Of a stretch of 50,686 nucleotides of DNA, positions 29,939 through 38,496 are shown one piece after another (position 1 is the first letter of the stretch; each line of letters starts with the position of its first letter). Location: the NCBI RefSeq assembly GCF_021654135.1, contig NZ_JAKGSD010000058.1:1-50686 (forward strand), given 5' to 3'. The stretch comes from Amycolatopsis tucumanensis. GTDB taxonomy: Bacteria > Actinomycetota > Actinomycetes > Mycobacteriales > Pseudonocardiaceae. Below the pieces are notes generated by a model. That model was given only the letters and a program-made list of their open reading frames with translations. It made no database searches and was not told the origin of the DNA. The position numbers and the translations under genes were made by a program.

Positions 29939-31582
29939 TCAGCCGATCCGGTGCTGGAACGCGTACGCCGCCGCCGCGGTCCGTGAACCCACCCCGAGCT
30001 TGGCGAAGATGTTGCTGACGTGCCGCGCCACGGTCTTCTCGCTCAGCACCAGCTCCCGCGCGATGCCGCGGTTGGTGGCGCCGGCGGCGAGCAACCGCAG
30101 CACCTCGGTCTCCCGCGGGCTCAGCAGCGACGCGCCGCGGCGGGCGTCGCGCACGCGGGCCAGGTCCGGTTCGGCGCCAAGCCGCGCGAACACCTCCGCG
30201 GCCGCGTCCAGCTCCACCTCGGCGGCGTCCTCGTCGCCGAGCGCGCGGCAGACCAGCCCGACGAGGCACCGGGTCCGCGCCGCCTCGTAGGGCGCGTCCA
30301 GTTCGCACCACAACCGCAACGCGGTCCGCAACGGCGGCAGCGCCGCGGACTCGTCACCCGCGGCGAGGTGCGCCGCGCCGGTCGCGCCCGACGCCAGCGC
30401 ACGCAGGGCGGGCGTGTGGAACCGGCCTGCGATCGCGGTCAGCTCGGCCGCCGCCGCCCGGGCGCACTCCGGGTCGCCGTTGCCGATCGCGGCTTCCACC
30501 TGCGCGGGCAGCAGGCGGGACCGGCTGATGTCGTCCTCGGCCTCGGCCAGCGCGCGGCGCAGGGACACGTCCGCCGCGTCGGCGCGGCCCTGTGCCAGGC
30601 GGAGCAGCGCCAGGCCCGGCTGGACCTCCCACCCGCTCTCGCCGGCCCGCCGGTACGAGCGCTCGGCGTCGGCGAACTCGCCACGCAGCCGGTGGATCTC
30701 GGCGAGCTGGTAGTAGGCCATGCCCGCGACCACGTGCCCGTACCGCTGGTCCAGCCGCGCGCACGCCGTCCGCGCCTCTCGGACCGCGTCCGGCCAGTCG
30801 CCGACGAGCTGCAGCAGTTCCGAGCGGTGCACGCGGCAGATGCCGGAGTAGGCGCCGGTGAACTGCGGCATCGCGTCGCACCAGGCGTTCACCGCGGCGG
30901 TCCACTCGCGGGCGCGGCCCAGCTCGTGCACGTCGCGGCAGGCCGCGATCATGCTGCAGTACATCCACCCGGTCACCTGGGAGGAACACGCGCCCGCGGC
31001 GATGTCGAGCATCGCCTCGTCCAGCAGCGCGAGCCCCTCGTCGACGCGGCCCTGCGCGAGCCGGGCGCGGCCCTGGACCTGCACCCCGATGGTCACCAGA
31101 TCCCGGTCGCCGCACCGGTTCCCCAGCTCGACGGCTTCCGCGGCGGTGGCGAACGCGGCGTCCCCGGTCTGCCGCTCGGCCTCGCCGATCAGCAGGTAGC
31201 CGCGCTGCGCGCAGTCCGGGTCGTGCGCCAGCAGCCGCGCCGCCCGCGCCATCCAGCCCTGCGCGCGGGAGAACTCGCCCTGGAACGCGCACACTTCGCG
31301 CAGCCAGAAGGCGCACCGCACGGCCCGGCCGATCGCGCCGGCGTGCACGTGCTGCTCGTAGCAGCGGCGGAACGCGTCGGCGGCCTCGTCCGGGCGGCCC
31401 AGCAACAGCGCCAGCTCGCCGAGCCGCTCCAGGTCCGGCAGCGCGAGCGGGGTTTCCCGGTCGGCGGCGGCCAGGGTGTCGCAGGCGTCGGCCCAGGCCC
31501 GCCGGTCGTAAGCCGCGCCGGCCCGTTCGAGCAGGACGCGCGTGTCCACCGGGTCATTAAACGCCCGCGATGTCCTTGTCAC
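29939..31582 (-). CDS. LuxR-family regulator with TPR-like sensor and C-terminal HTH
   Basis: 547 residues. Residues 1-470 are helical TPR-like repeats (LGRPDEAADAFRRCYEQHVH, AQGRVDEGLALLDEAMLDIA, LRGEFADAERSYRRAGESGW). Residues about 480-540 form a LuxR/NarL HTH (LSPRETEVLRLLAAGATNRG, then IARELVLSEKTVARHVSNIF). Unlike LAL regulators it has no N-terminal ATPase. GTG 31582 overlaps the preceding YjbR gene by 26 bp; GTG 31549 is an alternative. It probably controls the flavoprotein gene downstream or unlinked targets. The ligand or partner is unknown. Confidence 0.88.
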   Translation of the reverse strand: MTRTSRAFNDPVDTRVLLERAGAAYDRRAWADACDTLAAADRETPLALPDLERLGELALLLGRPDEAADAFRRCYEQHVHAGAIGRAVRCAFWLREVCAFQGEFSRAQGWMARAARLLAHDPDCAQRGYLLIGEAERQTGDAAFATAAEAVELGNRCGDRDLVTIGVQVQGRARLAQGRVDEGLALLDEAMLDIAAGACSSQVTGWMYCSMIAACRDVHELGRAREWTAAVNAWCDAMPQFTGAYSGICRVHRSELLQLVGDWPDAVREARTACARLDQRYGHVVAGMAYYQLAEIHRLRGEFADAERSYRRAGESGWEVQPGLALLRLAQGRADAADVSLRRALAEAEDDISRSRLLPAQVEAAIGNGDPECARAAAAELTAIAGRFHTPALRALASGATGAAHLAAGDESAALPPLRTALRLWCELDAPYEAARTRCLVGLVCRALGDEDAAEVELDAAAEVFARLGAEPDLARVRDARRGASLLSPRETEVLRLLAAGATNRGIARELVLSEKTVARHVSNIFAKLGVGSRTAAAAYAFQHRIG

Positions 31583-31970
31583 CAGGCCCGTCGGTCAGGC
31601 GGCCGCGCAGCTTCGCGGGCGCGACGGCGAGCCACCCGTCGGTGAGCGCTTCGCGCAGCGCGGTGCGGGACACCTTCCGCAACTGGACGAGCACCGCCGC
31701 GTAGCCGTCGAAGTGCGGGATGGTGAAGAAGCCGTCCGGGTTCGCCGCGAGGACCGCTTCCTTCTCGCCGAGGTCGTCCACGCGGATCGCGAGTATCGGC
31801 CCGTCCGGCGGGATCTCGTCGCCGAACCGGCGGAGGTCGGCCTTGCTGAACGGCCGCACCCAGGCGAACGCCTTACCGGCGACGAACCACGTCTGGTGAC
31901 CGTGCCGCTCCCCCTCGGTCACCTCCGGCAGCTCGGAAACCAGCCGTGCCACGTCGCCGACAGTCGCCAT
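31557..31970 (-). CDS. MmcQ/YjbR family protein (second copy)
   Basis: 137 residues. VARLVSELPEVTEGERHGHQ, TWFVAGKAFAWVRPFSKADL, then FFTIPHFDGYAAVLVQLRKV and REALTDGWLAVAPAKL match the YjbR-like fold across its length, although it is quite different from the copy at 4014-4418. Its end overlaps the start of the LuxR gene by 26 bp, so they are translationally coupled. Role unknown. Confidence 0.88.
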   Translation of the reverse strand: MATVGDVARLVSELPEVTEGERHGHQTWFVAGKAFAWVRPFSKADLRRFGDEIPPDGPILAIRVDDLGEKEAVLAANPDGFFTIPHFDGYAAVLVQLRKVSRTALREALTDGWLAVAPAKLRGRLTDGPGDKDIAGV

Positions 31971-31988
31971 CGCCGAACGGTACCGCTC

Positions 31989-33440
31989 TCACGGCGCGCC
32001 CGGCAGCTTCCGCCGCTCGAAGCTCTCGCGCAGGGCGGCGCGGCGGGCGTGGCCGCGCTCGTACAGGCGCCCGAACACGAACGCATCGGTCACCGAATCC
32101 CCCGTTCGCTGCCGGAGGAGCTCGCCCGCGCTCACCAGGTCGTGGTACTCGCCGAGCTCGCTCTGCACCTCCTTGACCGCCCGCCGCCACGAGCGCACCC
32201 GCTTCCCCAGCAACGGTTTCGCCACATCGGCCGCGTACCGCGCCGCCTTCGCCTTCTTGCGCACCTCGTGCAGGGCGGAGTCGGGGTCGCGCGCGTCGCG
32301 CACCGCCTCCGCCGCGGCCGTCAACCGCCGGTTCGCGCGGCGGAGGGCCTTGCGCAGCTCGCGGCGCCCCGACTCGGCGGCGGTCGTCAACGGCGGGTCG
32401 GCCACCCACTCGTCGAGCGCGCCCAGCAGCCGGGCGTAGCGCTCGCCGGTCAGTTCGGCGAGCAGCGCCTGCCGGTCCCGCTCGCTTGCTTCGTCCAAAT
32501 GGGACACGAGTGTGCGGCGGGCGTGCTCGGTTTCCGGCTCGCGCGGGAGGTTCGCGAGCTCGGCGAGCAGGGTTTCGCGGCGGACCTCACCGTCCCGCGC
32601 CGGGGACAGCACCCGGCCGGCCCATTTGAGTTCGTCCGCCAGCGCCTTGGCCCGGTCACGCACGAAGAGGCGCCGGTAACCGCGCAACGCGCTCCGCAGC
32701 CGCCGCATCGCGACGCGCAACTGGTGCACCGCGTCGTCGTCGCCGCGCCGGACGCCCTCGTCGTGCCGCCGGATCGCCTCGACCTGGGTGCGCACGTAGG
32801 TCATGACGGTCTCCCCGGCGTTGCCCGGCTCGTCGTCGGCGGCCAGGTCGGCGGCGAGCAGGCGCCGCAGCTTCGACGGCCAGTGCGCGGGCCGCACCCC
32901 GCCCGCGACGAGGGCTTCGGTGAGAGTGTCGAGGAGTTCCGGTTCCGCGTCGTCGAGTTCGACCTCGAGTTCGCGCCAGTGGTCCAGGTGCGCCTGGTCG
33001 CCGGCGCGCTCGCCGTGGACGTGGTCGTCGGTCAGCACGGCCAGCCGCCGCCCGTCGGCGTCGGTGAGGTCGTGGGTGAAGCGGTCGACGCGGAGGCGTG
33101 CGATCTCGACGAGGTCCGCACCACCGGTCCACTCGCGCGCGGCGTCGGCGAGTTCCGGCGGCAACTGGTCGCCCGGCGGCAGCTGGGTCTCCTCGCGGAC
33201 CCCGGCGGTCGCCGGGCGCTTGAGGTGCCAGCCCGCGTCGTCCCCGCCGGTGCGGCGGCGCAGGGTCACGCCGGCGCGGGCCAGGCGGAGGTCGCGGGTG
33301 TCGTAGTAGGTGTTGTCGAGCCGGGACTCCCTCGGCGGGGCCTGCTCCGCCACCGGACCCACCCCGGCCAGCCGCGGCACCGGCCGGCCGTCGTCGAAGT
33401 CGAACTTCCGCTCCCGCTCGGTGACCGTCTTGGCGCCCAT
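31989..33440 (-). CDS. CYTH and CHAD domain protein
   Basis: 483 residues from ATG 33440. Residues 8-205 are a CYTH triphosphate-tunnel domain, with the ExExK motif read as ERERKF, then TYYDTRDLRLARAGVTLRRR and DRFTHDLTDADGRRLAVLTD. Residues 220-475 form a CHAD domain of conserved His helices (DDAVHQLRVAMRRLRSALRG, ALHEVRKKAKAARYAADVAK, LGEYHDLVSAGELL). CHAD domains bind polyphosphate, and CYTH enzymes hydrolyse triphosphate compounds. The protein is likely involved in polyphosphate metabolism or granules. No partner gene is adjacent. Confidence 0.93.
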   Translation of the reverse strand: MGAKTVTERERKFDFDDGRPVPRLAGVGPVAEQAPPRESRLDNTYYDTRDLRLARAGVTLRRRTGGDDAGWHLKRPATAGVREETQLPPGDQLPPELADAAREWTGGADLVEIARLRVDRFTHDLTDADGRRLAVLTDDHVHGERAGDQAHLDHWRELEVELDDAEPELLDTLTEALVAGGVRPAHWPSKLRRLLAADLAADDEPGNAGETVMTYVRTQVEAIRRHDEGVRRGDDDAVHQLRVAMRRLRSALRGYRRLFVRDRAKALADELKWAGRVLSPARDGEVRRETLLAELANLPREPETEHARRTLVSHLDEASERDRQALLAELTGERYARLLGALDEWVADPPLTTAAESGRRELRKALRRANRRLTAAAEAVRDARDPDSALHEVRKKAKAARYAADVAKPLLGKRVRSWRRAVKEVQSELGEYHDLVSAGELLRQRTGDSVTDAFVFGRLYERGHARRAALRESFERRKLPGAP

Positions 33441-33517
33441 GGCGAGGAGTTCCCGGGCGACGACCGGCGAAAACCCGCGTGCGGCACCAGCGGAGCGGCC
33501 ATTGGCAGGCGCCTCGC

Positions 33518-33859
33518 CTACCGCCGGCGGACGCCGGTGCAGGCGATCAGCTCCGCGCAGCCGGGCCGCAGGAACAAGACGAAAGCCCACACGCCGTCGG
33601 GAGCAACGACCTGCCCGAGCGCCAGCTGCTCGTTGCCGAGCTGATCGAGGGCCTCGACGGTGTCCCGCAGATCCAAGGTCTCGACGCCACGCCGCTCGGT
33701 GTTGCGCAGCCGTGACCGGTAGGTACTCGCCAATCGGTAGGCGGGCACTGGACTCTCGTCCCAGACCCGGTACTCCCCGCCCCGCCGCAGAGCGAGCCGC
33801 GCGGCGCGGCAAGCCGCGGACGGCCGGTCGAGCAGCTCCGCCAGCGCTTCCCGGTCCAA
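33518..33859 (-). CDS. Small hypothetical protein
   Basis: 113 residues, ATG start. I do not recognise a family. The sequence is balanced in composition and not low-complexity: a helical N-terminus (ALAELLDRPSAACRAARLAL), a basic stretch YRLASTYRSRLRNTERRGVE, and a hydrophobic C-terminal strand GVWAFVLFLRPGCAELIACT. Codon usage is GC3-rich like its neighbours, which supports a real gene. It could be a small soluble protein; function unknown. Confidence 0.55.
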   Translation of the reverse strand: MDREALAELLDRPSAACRAARLALRRGGEYRVWDESPVPAYRLASTYRSRLRNTERRGVETLDLRDTVEALDQLGNEQLALGQVVAPDGVWAFVLFLRPGCAELIACTGVRRR

Positions 33860-33916
33860 CCGCGCCCCCTCCCGTCGCGCCGGACGCCACCCGCCTACCG
33901 CAACCCGCCTGCCCGT

Positions 33917-34399
33917 TCAGCAGATCGCGTACACGTCCAGCACCACCGCGTCCGGGCGGCGCAGCGCCGAGCCCACCGCGACCACGTGGTTGAGCCACGC
34001 GTGCTCCGGCGAGTCCTCGGCCGTCTCGAAGGTGATCGCGGTGCGGAAACGGTACGTGGACGGGTCCGGGCACTGTCCGGCGAGCAACGCGGTCATCACC
34101 TCCGGCGGCCCGTGCCGCACGCCCCGGCTGATGATCGACACCAGCGAACCGTCGTCGGTGCGGGCGGTGTAGCGCGCCTCGACGCGCACCCAGCCGCCGG
34201 TCTGCAGGATCTGCCAGTCCGCGCCGCCGGGCAGGACGTCGGCGGACAGCCGCGGGCCGTCGACGCGGCCGCCGGTGATCGGCACGACCCGGCGACGGCC
34301 GTGCGGGGTGCCGCCCAGGTCGAGCACCTCGTCCAGCGTCACCTCCGCCCTGGCGAGGAACTCCAGACCGGGTCGCGGTGGCTCGTACGGGGTCGCCAT
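33917..34399 (-). CDS. DUF3237 family protein
   Basis: 160 residues, ATG 34399. GLEFLARAEVTLDEVLDLGG, then GRRRVVPITGGRVDGPRLSA, PGGADWQI and the ARYTARTDDGSLVSIISRGV segment match DUF3237 proteins, which are small beta-barrel proteins often found beside aromatic catabolism genes. No activity is known. It follows the LysR gene by 14 bp on the same strand, so it is probably under the same control and part of the meta-cleavage locus. Confidence 0.88.
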   Translation of the reverse strand: MATPYEPPRPGLEFLARAEVTLDEVLDLGGTPHGRRRVVPITGGRVDGPRLSADVLPGGADWQILQTGGWVRVEARYTARTDDGSLVSIISRGVRHGPPEVMTALLAGQCPDPSTYRFRTAITFETAEDSPEHAWLNHVVAVGSALRRPDAVVLDVYAIC

Positions 34400-34413
34400 G
34401 ACCCGGCAAACTA

Positions 34414-35331
34414 TCAGGGATTCTGATCGAGAACAGCCGTCGCGCGGAGGACGAGGTCCCGCAGGTACCGGTGCTCGGGATCGTCGTCGTACATCGGGTG
34501 CCACCACATCGCCTCGCGCAGCGGGCCGATCTCCAGCGGGCACGGCAGCGCGCGCACCCCCAGCTCGGCGGGCACCCCGGCGGCGAGCCGGCGCTGCAGC
34601 AACGCGACCCGGCCGGTGCCGCGGACCAGGCTCGGCACGGTCAGGAACGTCTCCGTCACCACCTGCACGTTCGGCTCGATGCCGAGCATCCGCATCTGCC
34701 GCGCGGCCGGAGTGGACGCCGTCGGCCCGTGGTAGGTGACCACCCATGGCATCGTCTTCAACTGCTCGACGGTCAGCTCCTCGCCGACGTCCGGGTTGTC
34801 CCGCGACACGAGGCACACCCAGTCGTCCAGGTACAGCTCGCGGTAGGGCAGGTCGGTGATGAACCCGTGCGGCATCAGCAGCAGGTCGTGGTTGACCAGG
34901 GCCTGCGCCGCCTGCTCGACCAGCGACGGGGTGTTCGCGGTCAGCCGCAACCGGGTGCCGGGCGCCTCCGCGGCGAGCAGCGCGGCGATCTCCGAGCCGA
35001 GCACCGCGACGCCGTAGTCGCTGATCAGCAGCGAGAACTCGCGCGCCGAGGACGCCGGGTCGAAGTCCGGTTCGGCGGCGAACACCCGCTCCACCCCGGA
35101 AATCGCGACGCGCACCCGTTCCTTGAGCTGCACCGCCAGCGGAGTCAGCCGGTAGGAGTTGCCGACCCGGATCAGCAGGTCGTCGCCGAAGTGGCGGCGC
35201 AGCTTGCCCAGGTGCGCGGACACCGCGGGCTGGCTCAGGCCCATCCGTTCGGCCGCGCGCGTGACGCTGCGCTCCTGCAGCAGCGCGTGCAGCGCAACCA
35301 GCAGGTTCAGGTCCAGGCTCGCGAGGTTCAC
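34414..35331 (-). CDS. LysR-type regulator of the meta-cleavage operon
   Basis: 305 residues. N-terminal HTH (LDLNLLVALHALLQERSVTR, AERMGLSQPAVSAHLGKLRR) and the two-lobed effector domain starting near residue 90. The D-L-N-L-L-V-A-L-HAL start and the C-terminal MWWHPMYDDDPEHRYLRDLV segment resemble the NodD/NahR-like branch, which answers to aromatic ligands. It is divergent from the six-gene catabolic operon, with a perfect T-N11-A dyad in the gap, and followed by DUF3237. Confidence 0.92.
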   Translation of the reverse strand: MNLASLDLNLLVALHALLQERSVTRAAERMGLSQPAVSAHLGKLRRHFGDDLLIRVGNSYRLTPLAVQLKERVRVAISGVERVFAAEPDFDPASSAREFSLLISDYGVAVLGSEIAALLAAEAPGTRLRLTANTPSLVEQAAQALVNHDLLLMPHGFITDLPYRELYLDDWVCLVSRDNPDVGEELTVEQLKTMPWVVTYHGPTASTPAARQMRMLGIEPNVQVVTETFLTVPSLVRGTGRVALLQRRLAAGVPAELGVRALPCPLEIGPLREAMWWHPMYDDDPEHRYLRDLVLRATAVLDQNP

Positions 35332-35344
35332 CAGCGCAGGCTAC

Positions 35345-35359
35345 ATCAGCCAGGCTGAT
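35345..35359. promoter_or_regulatory. LysR-box: ATCAGCC-A-GGCTGAT
   Basis: A perfect 7+1+7 inverted repeat that includes the T-N11-A LysR pattern (T35346 and A35358). It sits 13 bp upstream of the LysR start and about 80 bp before the first catabolic gene. A partial half-site, CCTGATACC, lies at about 35389 nearer the catabolic promoter, where LysR activators often bind second. Confidence 0.75.
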
Positions 35360-35438
35360 ACCTCCCATAACCGATTTCGTCTTCCCTGATACCGCAGCGG
35401 TGCCCGACAGTGGACGAGTCGCTCAAGGAGGAACCGAC

Positions 35439-36404
35439 GTGATCCACGACCGCACCGATCCCGAAGGCGCGATCGCCGCCGCGGCCAAGCGGTGCTCCAA
35501 CTGGGGCCGCTGGGGAGCCGGGGACGTCCTCGGCACGCTGAACTTCCTGGACGAGGCCAAGCGCCGCGAAGGCGCCGCGCTCGTCCGGCAGGGCAAGAGC
35601 TTCTCGCTCGCGCAGCGGTTCGAGGCCGACGGCCCGCAGAAGGGCTGGCGCCGCCGCACCAACCCGGTGCACACGATGCTCGACACCGGCCTGGACGCCG
35701 AACGCGGCCAGGGTTTCCCGCACGGCCTCGGCGGCGCGGACGACGTCGTGTTCATGCCGCTGCAGGCCTCGACGCAGTGGGACGGGCTCGGCCACATCTT
35801 CGACCACGGCACCGCCTACAACGGCCGCCGCGCCGGCGACGTCGTGACCAGCGAGGGCGACCAGGTGACCGGCATCGAGACCACCGCGGGCCGGATCGCC
35901 GGCCGTGGCGTGCTGCTCGACGTCGGGCGCGCGATCGGTGAGGACGGCGAGCTGCCGGACGGGTTCGCGATCACCGTCGAGCACCTGGAGGACACCATCG
36001 CCGCACAGGGCGAGACCGCACGCGTCGGCCGCGGCGACCTGCTGCTGGTGCGGACCGGACGGCTCACCCGCGCCCGGCGCGAGGGCTGGGGCGACTACGC
36101 CGGTGGCGACGCGCCCGGCCTGTCCTTCACCACCGCGGACTGGCTGCACGGCACCGAGATCGCCGGGATCGCCACCGACACCTGGGGTTTCGAGGTGCGG
36201 CCCAACGAGTTCGACGTCGCGTTCCAGCCACTGCACCAGGTCTGCATCCCGCACATCGGCCTGTTCCTCGGCGAGATGTGGGACCTCGACGCGCTCGCCG
36301 CGGACTGCGCCGCCGACGGCGTGTACGAGTTCTTCCTCGCCGCCGACCCCATCCCGGTGACCGGCGCGGTCGGCGCCCCGGTCGCACCCGTCGCCGTCAA
36401 GTAG
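35439..36404 (+). CDS. Cyclase-family hydrolase (kynurenine formamidase/isatin hydrolase-like)
   Basis: 321 residues, GTG 35439 with AAGGAGG eight bases upstream. The family's metal site H-x-G-T-H-x-D-x-x-x-H appears in variant form as QASTQWDGLGHIFDHGTAYN; downstream text LLDVGRAIGEDGELPDGFAI, DLLLVRTGRL and WGFEVRPNEFD are standard. Family members are Zn/Mn hydrolases that open amides or lactones. In this operon it may open a lactam/lactone ring or remove an acyl group before or after ring cleavage. The missing first His is shared by a subgroup of actinobacterial members, as far as I recall. Confidence 0.85.
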   Translation: MIHDRTDPEGAIAAAAKRCSNWGRWGAGDVLGTLNFLDEAKRREGAALVRQGKSFSLAQRFEADGPQKGWRRRTNPVHTMLDTGLDAERGQGFPHGLGGADDVVFMPLQASTQWDGLGHIFDHGTAYNGRRAGDVVTSEGDQVTGIETTAGRIAGRGVLLDVGRAIGEDGELPDGFAITVEHLEDTIAAQGETARVGRGDLLLVRTGRLTRARREGWGDYAGGDAPGLSFTTADWLHGTEIAGIATDTWGFEVRPNEFDVAFQPLHQVCIPHIGLFLGEMWDLDALAADCAADGVYEFFLAADPIPVTGAVGAPVAPVAVK

Positions 36405-36412
36405 GAGTTGCC

Positions 36413-37534
36413 ATGCCAGCCGTGAACAACGTCCTGGTGGTCGGCAGCGGCCTCGCCGGGACCGCCACCGCGATCGGCCTCGCCGCGCACGGCGTCGCCG
36501 TCGACCTGGTCGAGCTCAAGCCCGACATCGCCGCCATCGGGTCCGGGATCACCTTGCAGGGCAACGCTTTGCGGGAGCTGCGGAACCTGGGCGTGTGGGA
36601 ACGGGTGCGCGCCGAGGGGTTCGGTTTCGACAGCCTCGGCCTGCGCGCGCCCGACCCCGCGGGCACCCTGCTCGTGGAGATCCCGGACGCCCGCACGGGC
36701 GGGCCGGACCTGCCGGCCACGATGGGCATGCCGCGCCCGGCACTGGCGCGGATCCTGCTGGAGCGCGCGGCCGAAACCGGTGTGAAGACCCGCTTCGGCG
36801 TCACCGTCACCGAGCTGGAGACCGACGGCAGCGTGGTGTTCTCCGACGGCTCGTCCGGGCGCTACGACCTGGTCGTCGGCGCCGACGGCATCCGCTCGTC
36901 GGTGCGCCGCATGCTCGGCGTCGAACTCGAGACCCGCGCCACCGGTATGGGCATCTGGCGCGCGTTCGGGCCGCGCCCGGCGTCCGTCACGCGCACCGAC
37001 CTGTTCTACGGCGGCCCGTGCTACATCGCCGGCTACTGCCCCACCGGGGAGAACTCGCTCTACGCCTACGTCGTCGAGGACGCGCAGGACCGCTCCGCGC
37101 TCACCCCGGACGAGCGGCTCGCCACGATGCGCGAGCTGGCCGCGGCCTACCACGGCCCGTGGGACGAGATCCGGGAGACGCTGACCGACCCGTCCCGCGT
37201 CAACTACACCTGGTTCGAGACCCACGTGCTGCCGCCGCCGTGGAATCGGGGTCGCGTCGTTCTCATCGGCGACGCCGCGCACTCCTGCCCGCCCACCCTC
37301 GCGCAGGGCGGCGCGCAGGCCCTGGAGGACGCCGCCGTCCTCACCGAACTGCTGCTCGCCGCCGACGCGCTGGACGACACGCTGTGGCAGGCCTTCACCG
37401 ACCGCCGCTACGAGCGGGCCAAGGCCGTCGTCGACGCGTCCAACCAGCTCGGCCAGTGGCTCCTCGACCGCGAACAGGGCGACGTGCCGGGCCTGATGGG
37501 CCGCGTCGCCGCACTCGTCACCCAGCCCGCCTGA
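36413..37534 (+). CDS. FAD-dependent aromatic hydroxylase (salicylate-hydroxylase-like)
   Basis: 373 residues, ATG 36413 after TAGGAG. FAD motif VLVVGSGLAGTATAIGLAAH (GxGxxG at 11-16), central LVVGADGIRSSVRRML (DG motif) and late RGRVVLIGDAAHSCPPTLAQ (GD motif at about 285) define a class A flavoprotein hydroxylase. Length is typical for single-component phenol/salicylate-type enzymes. It would place a hydroxyl group next to an existing one to give the diol for the dioxygenase encoded next (14 bp downstream). Confidence 0.9.
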   Translation: MPAVNNVLVVGSGLAGTATAIGLAAHGVAVDLVELKPDIAAIGSGITLQGNALRELRNLGVWERVRAEGFGFDSLGLRAPDPAGTLLVEIPDARTGGPDLPATMGMPRPALARILLERAAETGVKTRFGVTVTELETDGSVVFSDGSSGRYDLVVGADGIRSSVRRMLGVELETRATGMGIWRAFGPRPASVTRTDLFYGGPCYIAGYCPTGENSLYAYVVEDAQDRSALTPDERLATMRELAAAYHGPWDEIRETLTDPSRVNYTWFETHVLPPPWNRGRVVLIGDAAHSCPPTLAQGGAQALEDAAVLTELLLAADALDDTLWQAFTDRRYERAKAVVDASNQLGQWLLDREQGDVPGLMGRVAALVTQPA

Positions 37535-37547
37535 TCCAGGAGGACCC

Positions 37548-38486
37548 ATGACCGACCGACTCATCACCCACCTGCGCCACGTCGACCTCGCGGTGCCGGA
37601 CCTGGCCCGGCAGCAGGACTTCTTCACCGGAGCGTGGGGCCTGACCACCGAGCACACCGACTCCGGCATCGCGTTCCTGGCCGCCGAGGGATCGCCCGAG
37701 CAGTACGTGATCCGGCTGCGCCAGGCCGACGACAAGCGCATCGACCTGATCTCGTTCGGCGCCGCCACGCCCTCCGATGTGGACACCCTCGCCGCGCGTC
37801 TGGCGTCCTCCGGCGTGCGGCTGGTCAGCGAGCCCGGCGCCATCGACACCCCCGGCGGCGGTTACGGCTTCCGGTTCTTCGACAACGAGGGCCGCACGAT
37901 CGAGATCAGCGCCGACGTCGCCGTCCGCGCCCACCGCAAGGTCGAGGAGGGCGAGTCGATCCCGGTGCGGCTGTCGCACGTCGTGATCAACTCCGCCGAC
38001 CCGGAGGGCACCCGCGCGTTCTACGAGAAGCACCTCGGGTTCCGGCTCTCCGACATCCTGATGCACCCGCGGATGGGCGAGATGATGTGGTTCATGCGGG
38101 TGAACTCGTGGCACCACAGCATGGCCATCGCCCGCTGCCCGCACCCGTCGCTGCACCACGTGTCGTTCGAGATGCGCGGCCTGGACGAGTACATGCGCGG
38201 CACCGGGCGGCTGCTGCGCGCCGGGGTGGAGAAGATCTGGGGCCCCGGCCGCCACCTGGCAGGCAACAACACGTTCAGCTACTTCCTCGACCCGCACGGC
38301 AACACGATGGAGTACACCACCGAGCTGGAGCTGATCGACGAGGACACCTGGCACCCGCACCTGTACGACTTCAGCGACCCCGAGGTGTCCGACCAGTGGG
38401 GCACGGCTAACGCGATGAACGAGTTCGTCGCCCAGAAGTCGTTCAACGACCCGGACAAGGGCCTGTTCGTCGCCCCGCCGGTGTGA
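37548..38486 (+). CDS. Type I extradiol (VOC-fold) ring-cleavage dioxygenase
   Basis: 312 residues with two VOC modules. N-terminal LITHLRHVDLAVPDLARQQD, C-terminal module with the metal ligands His144 (RLSHVVINS), His203 or 204 (SLHHVSFEMRG) and Glu255 (NTMEYTTELEL). The Fe(II) 2-His-1-Glu site is therefore complete, and active-site residues such as His193-region WHHSMAIA and the Tyr before Glu are kept. It opens the ring of a catechol-type diol at the meta position. It follows the hydroxylase directly; a GGAGG site precedes the start. Confidence 0.92.
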   Translation: MTDRLITHLRHVDLAVPDLARQQDFFTGAWGLTTEHTDSGIAFLAAEGSPEQYVIRLRQADDKRIDLISFGAATPSDVDTLAARLASSGVRLVSEPGAIDTPGGGYGFRFFDNEGRTIEISADVAVRAHRKVEEGESIPVRLSHVVINSADPEGTRAFYEKHLGFRLSDILMHPRMGEMMWFMRVNSWHHSMAIARCPHPSLHHVSFEMRGLDEYMRGTGRLLRAGVEKIWGPGRHLAGNNTFSYFLDPHGNTMEYTTELELIDEDTWHPHLYDFSDPEVSDQWGTANAMNEFVAQKSFNDPDKGLFVAPPV

Positions 38487-38496
38487 GGAGGTCCTG

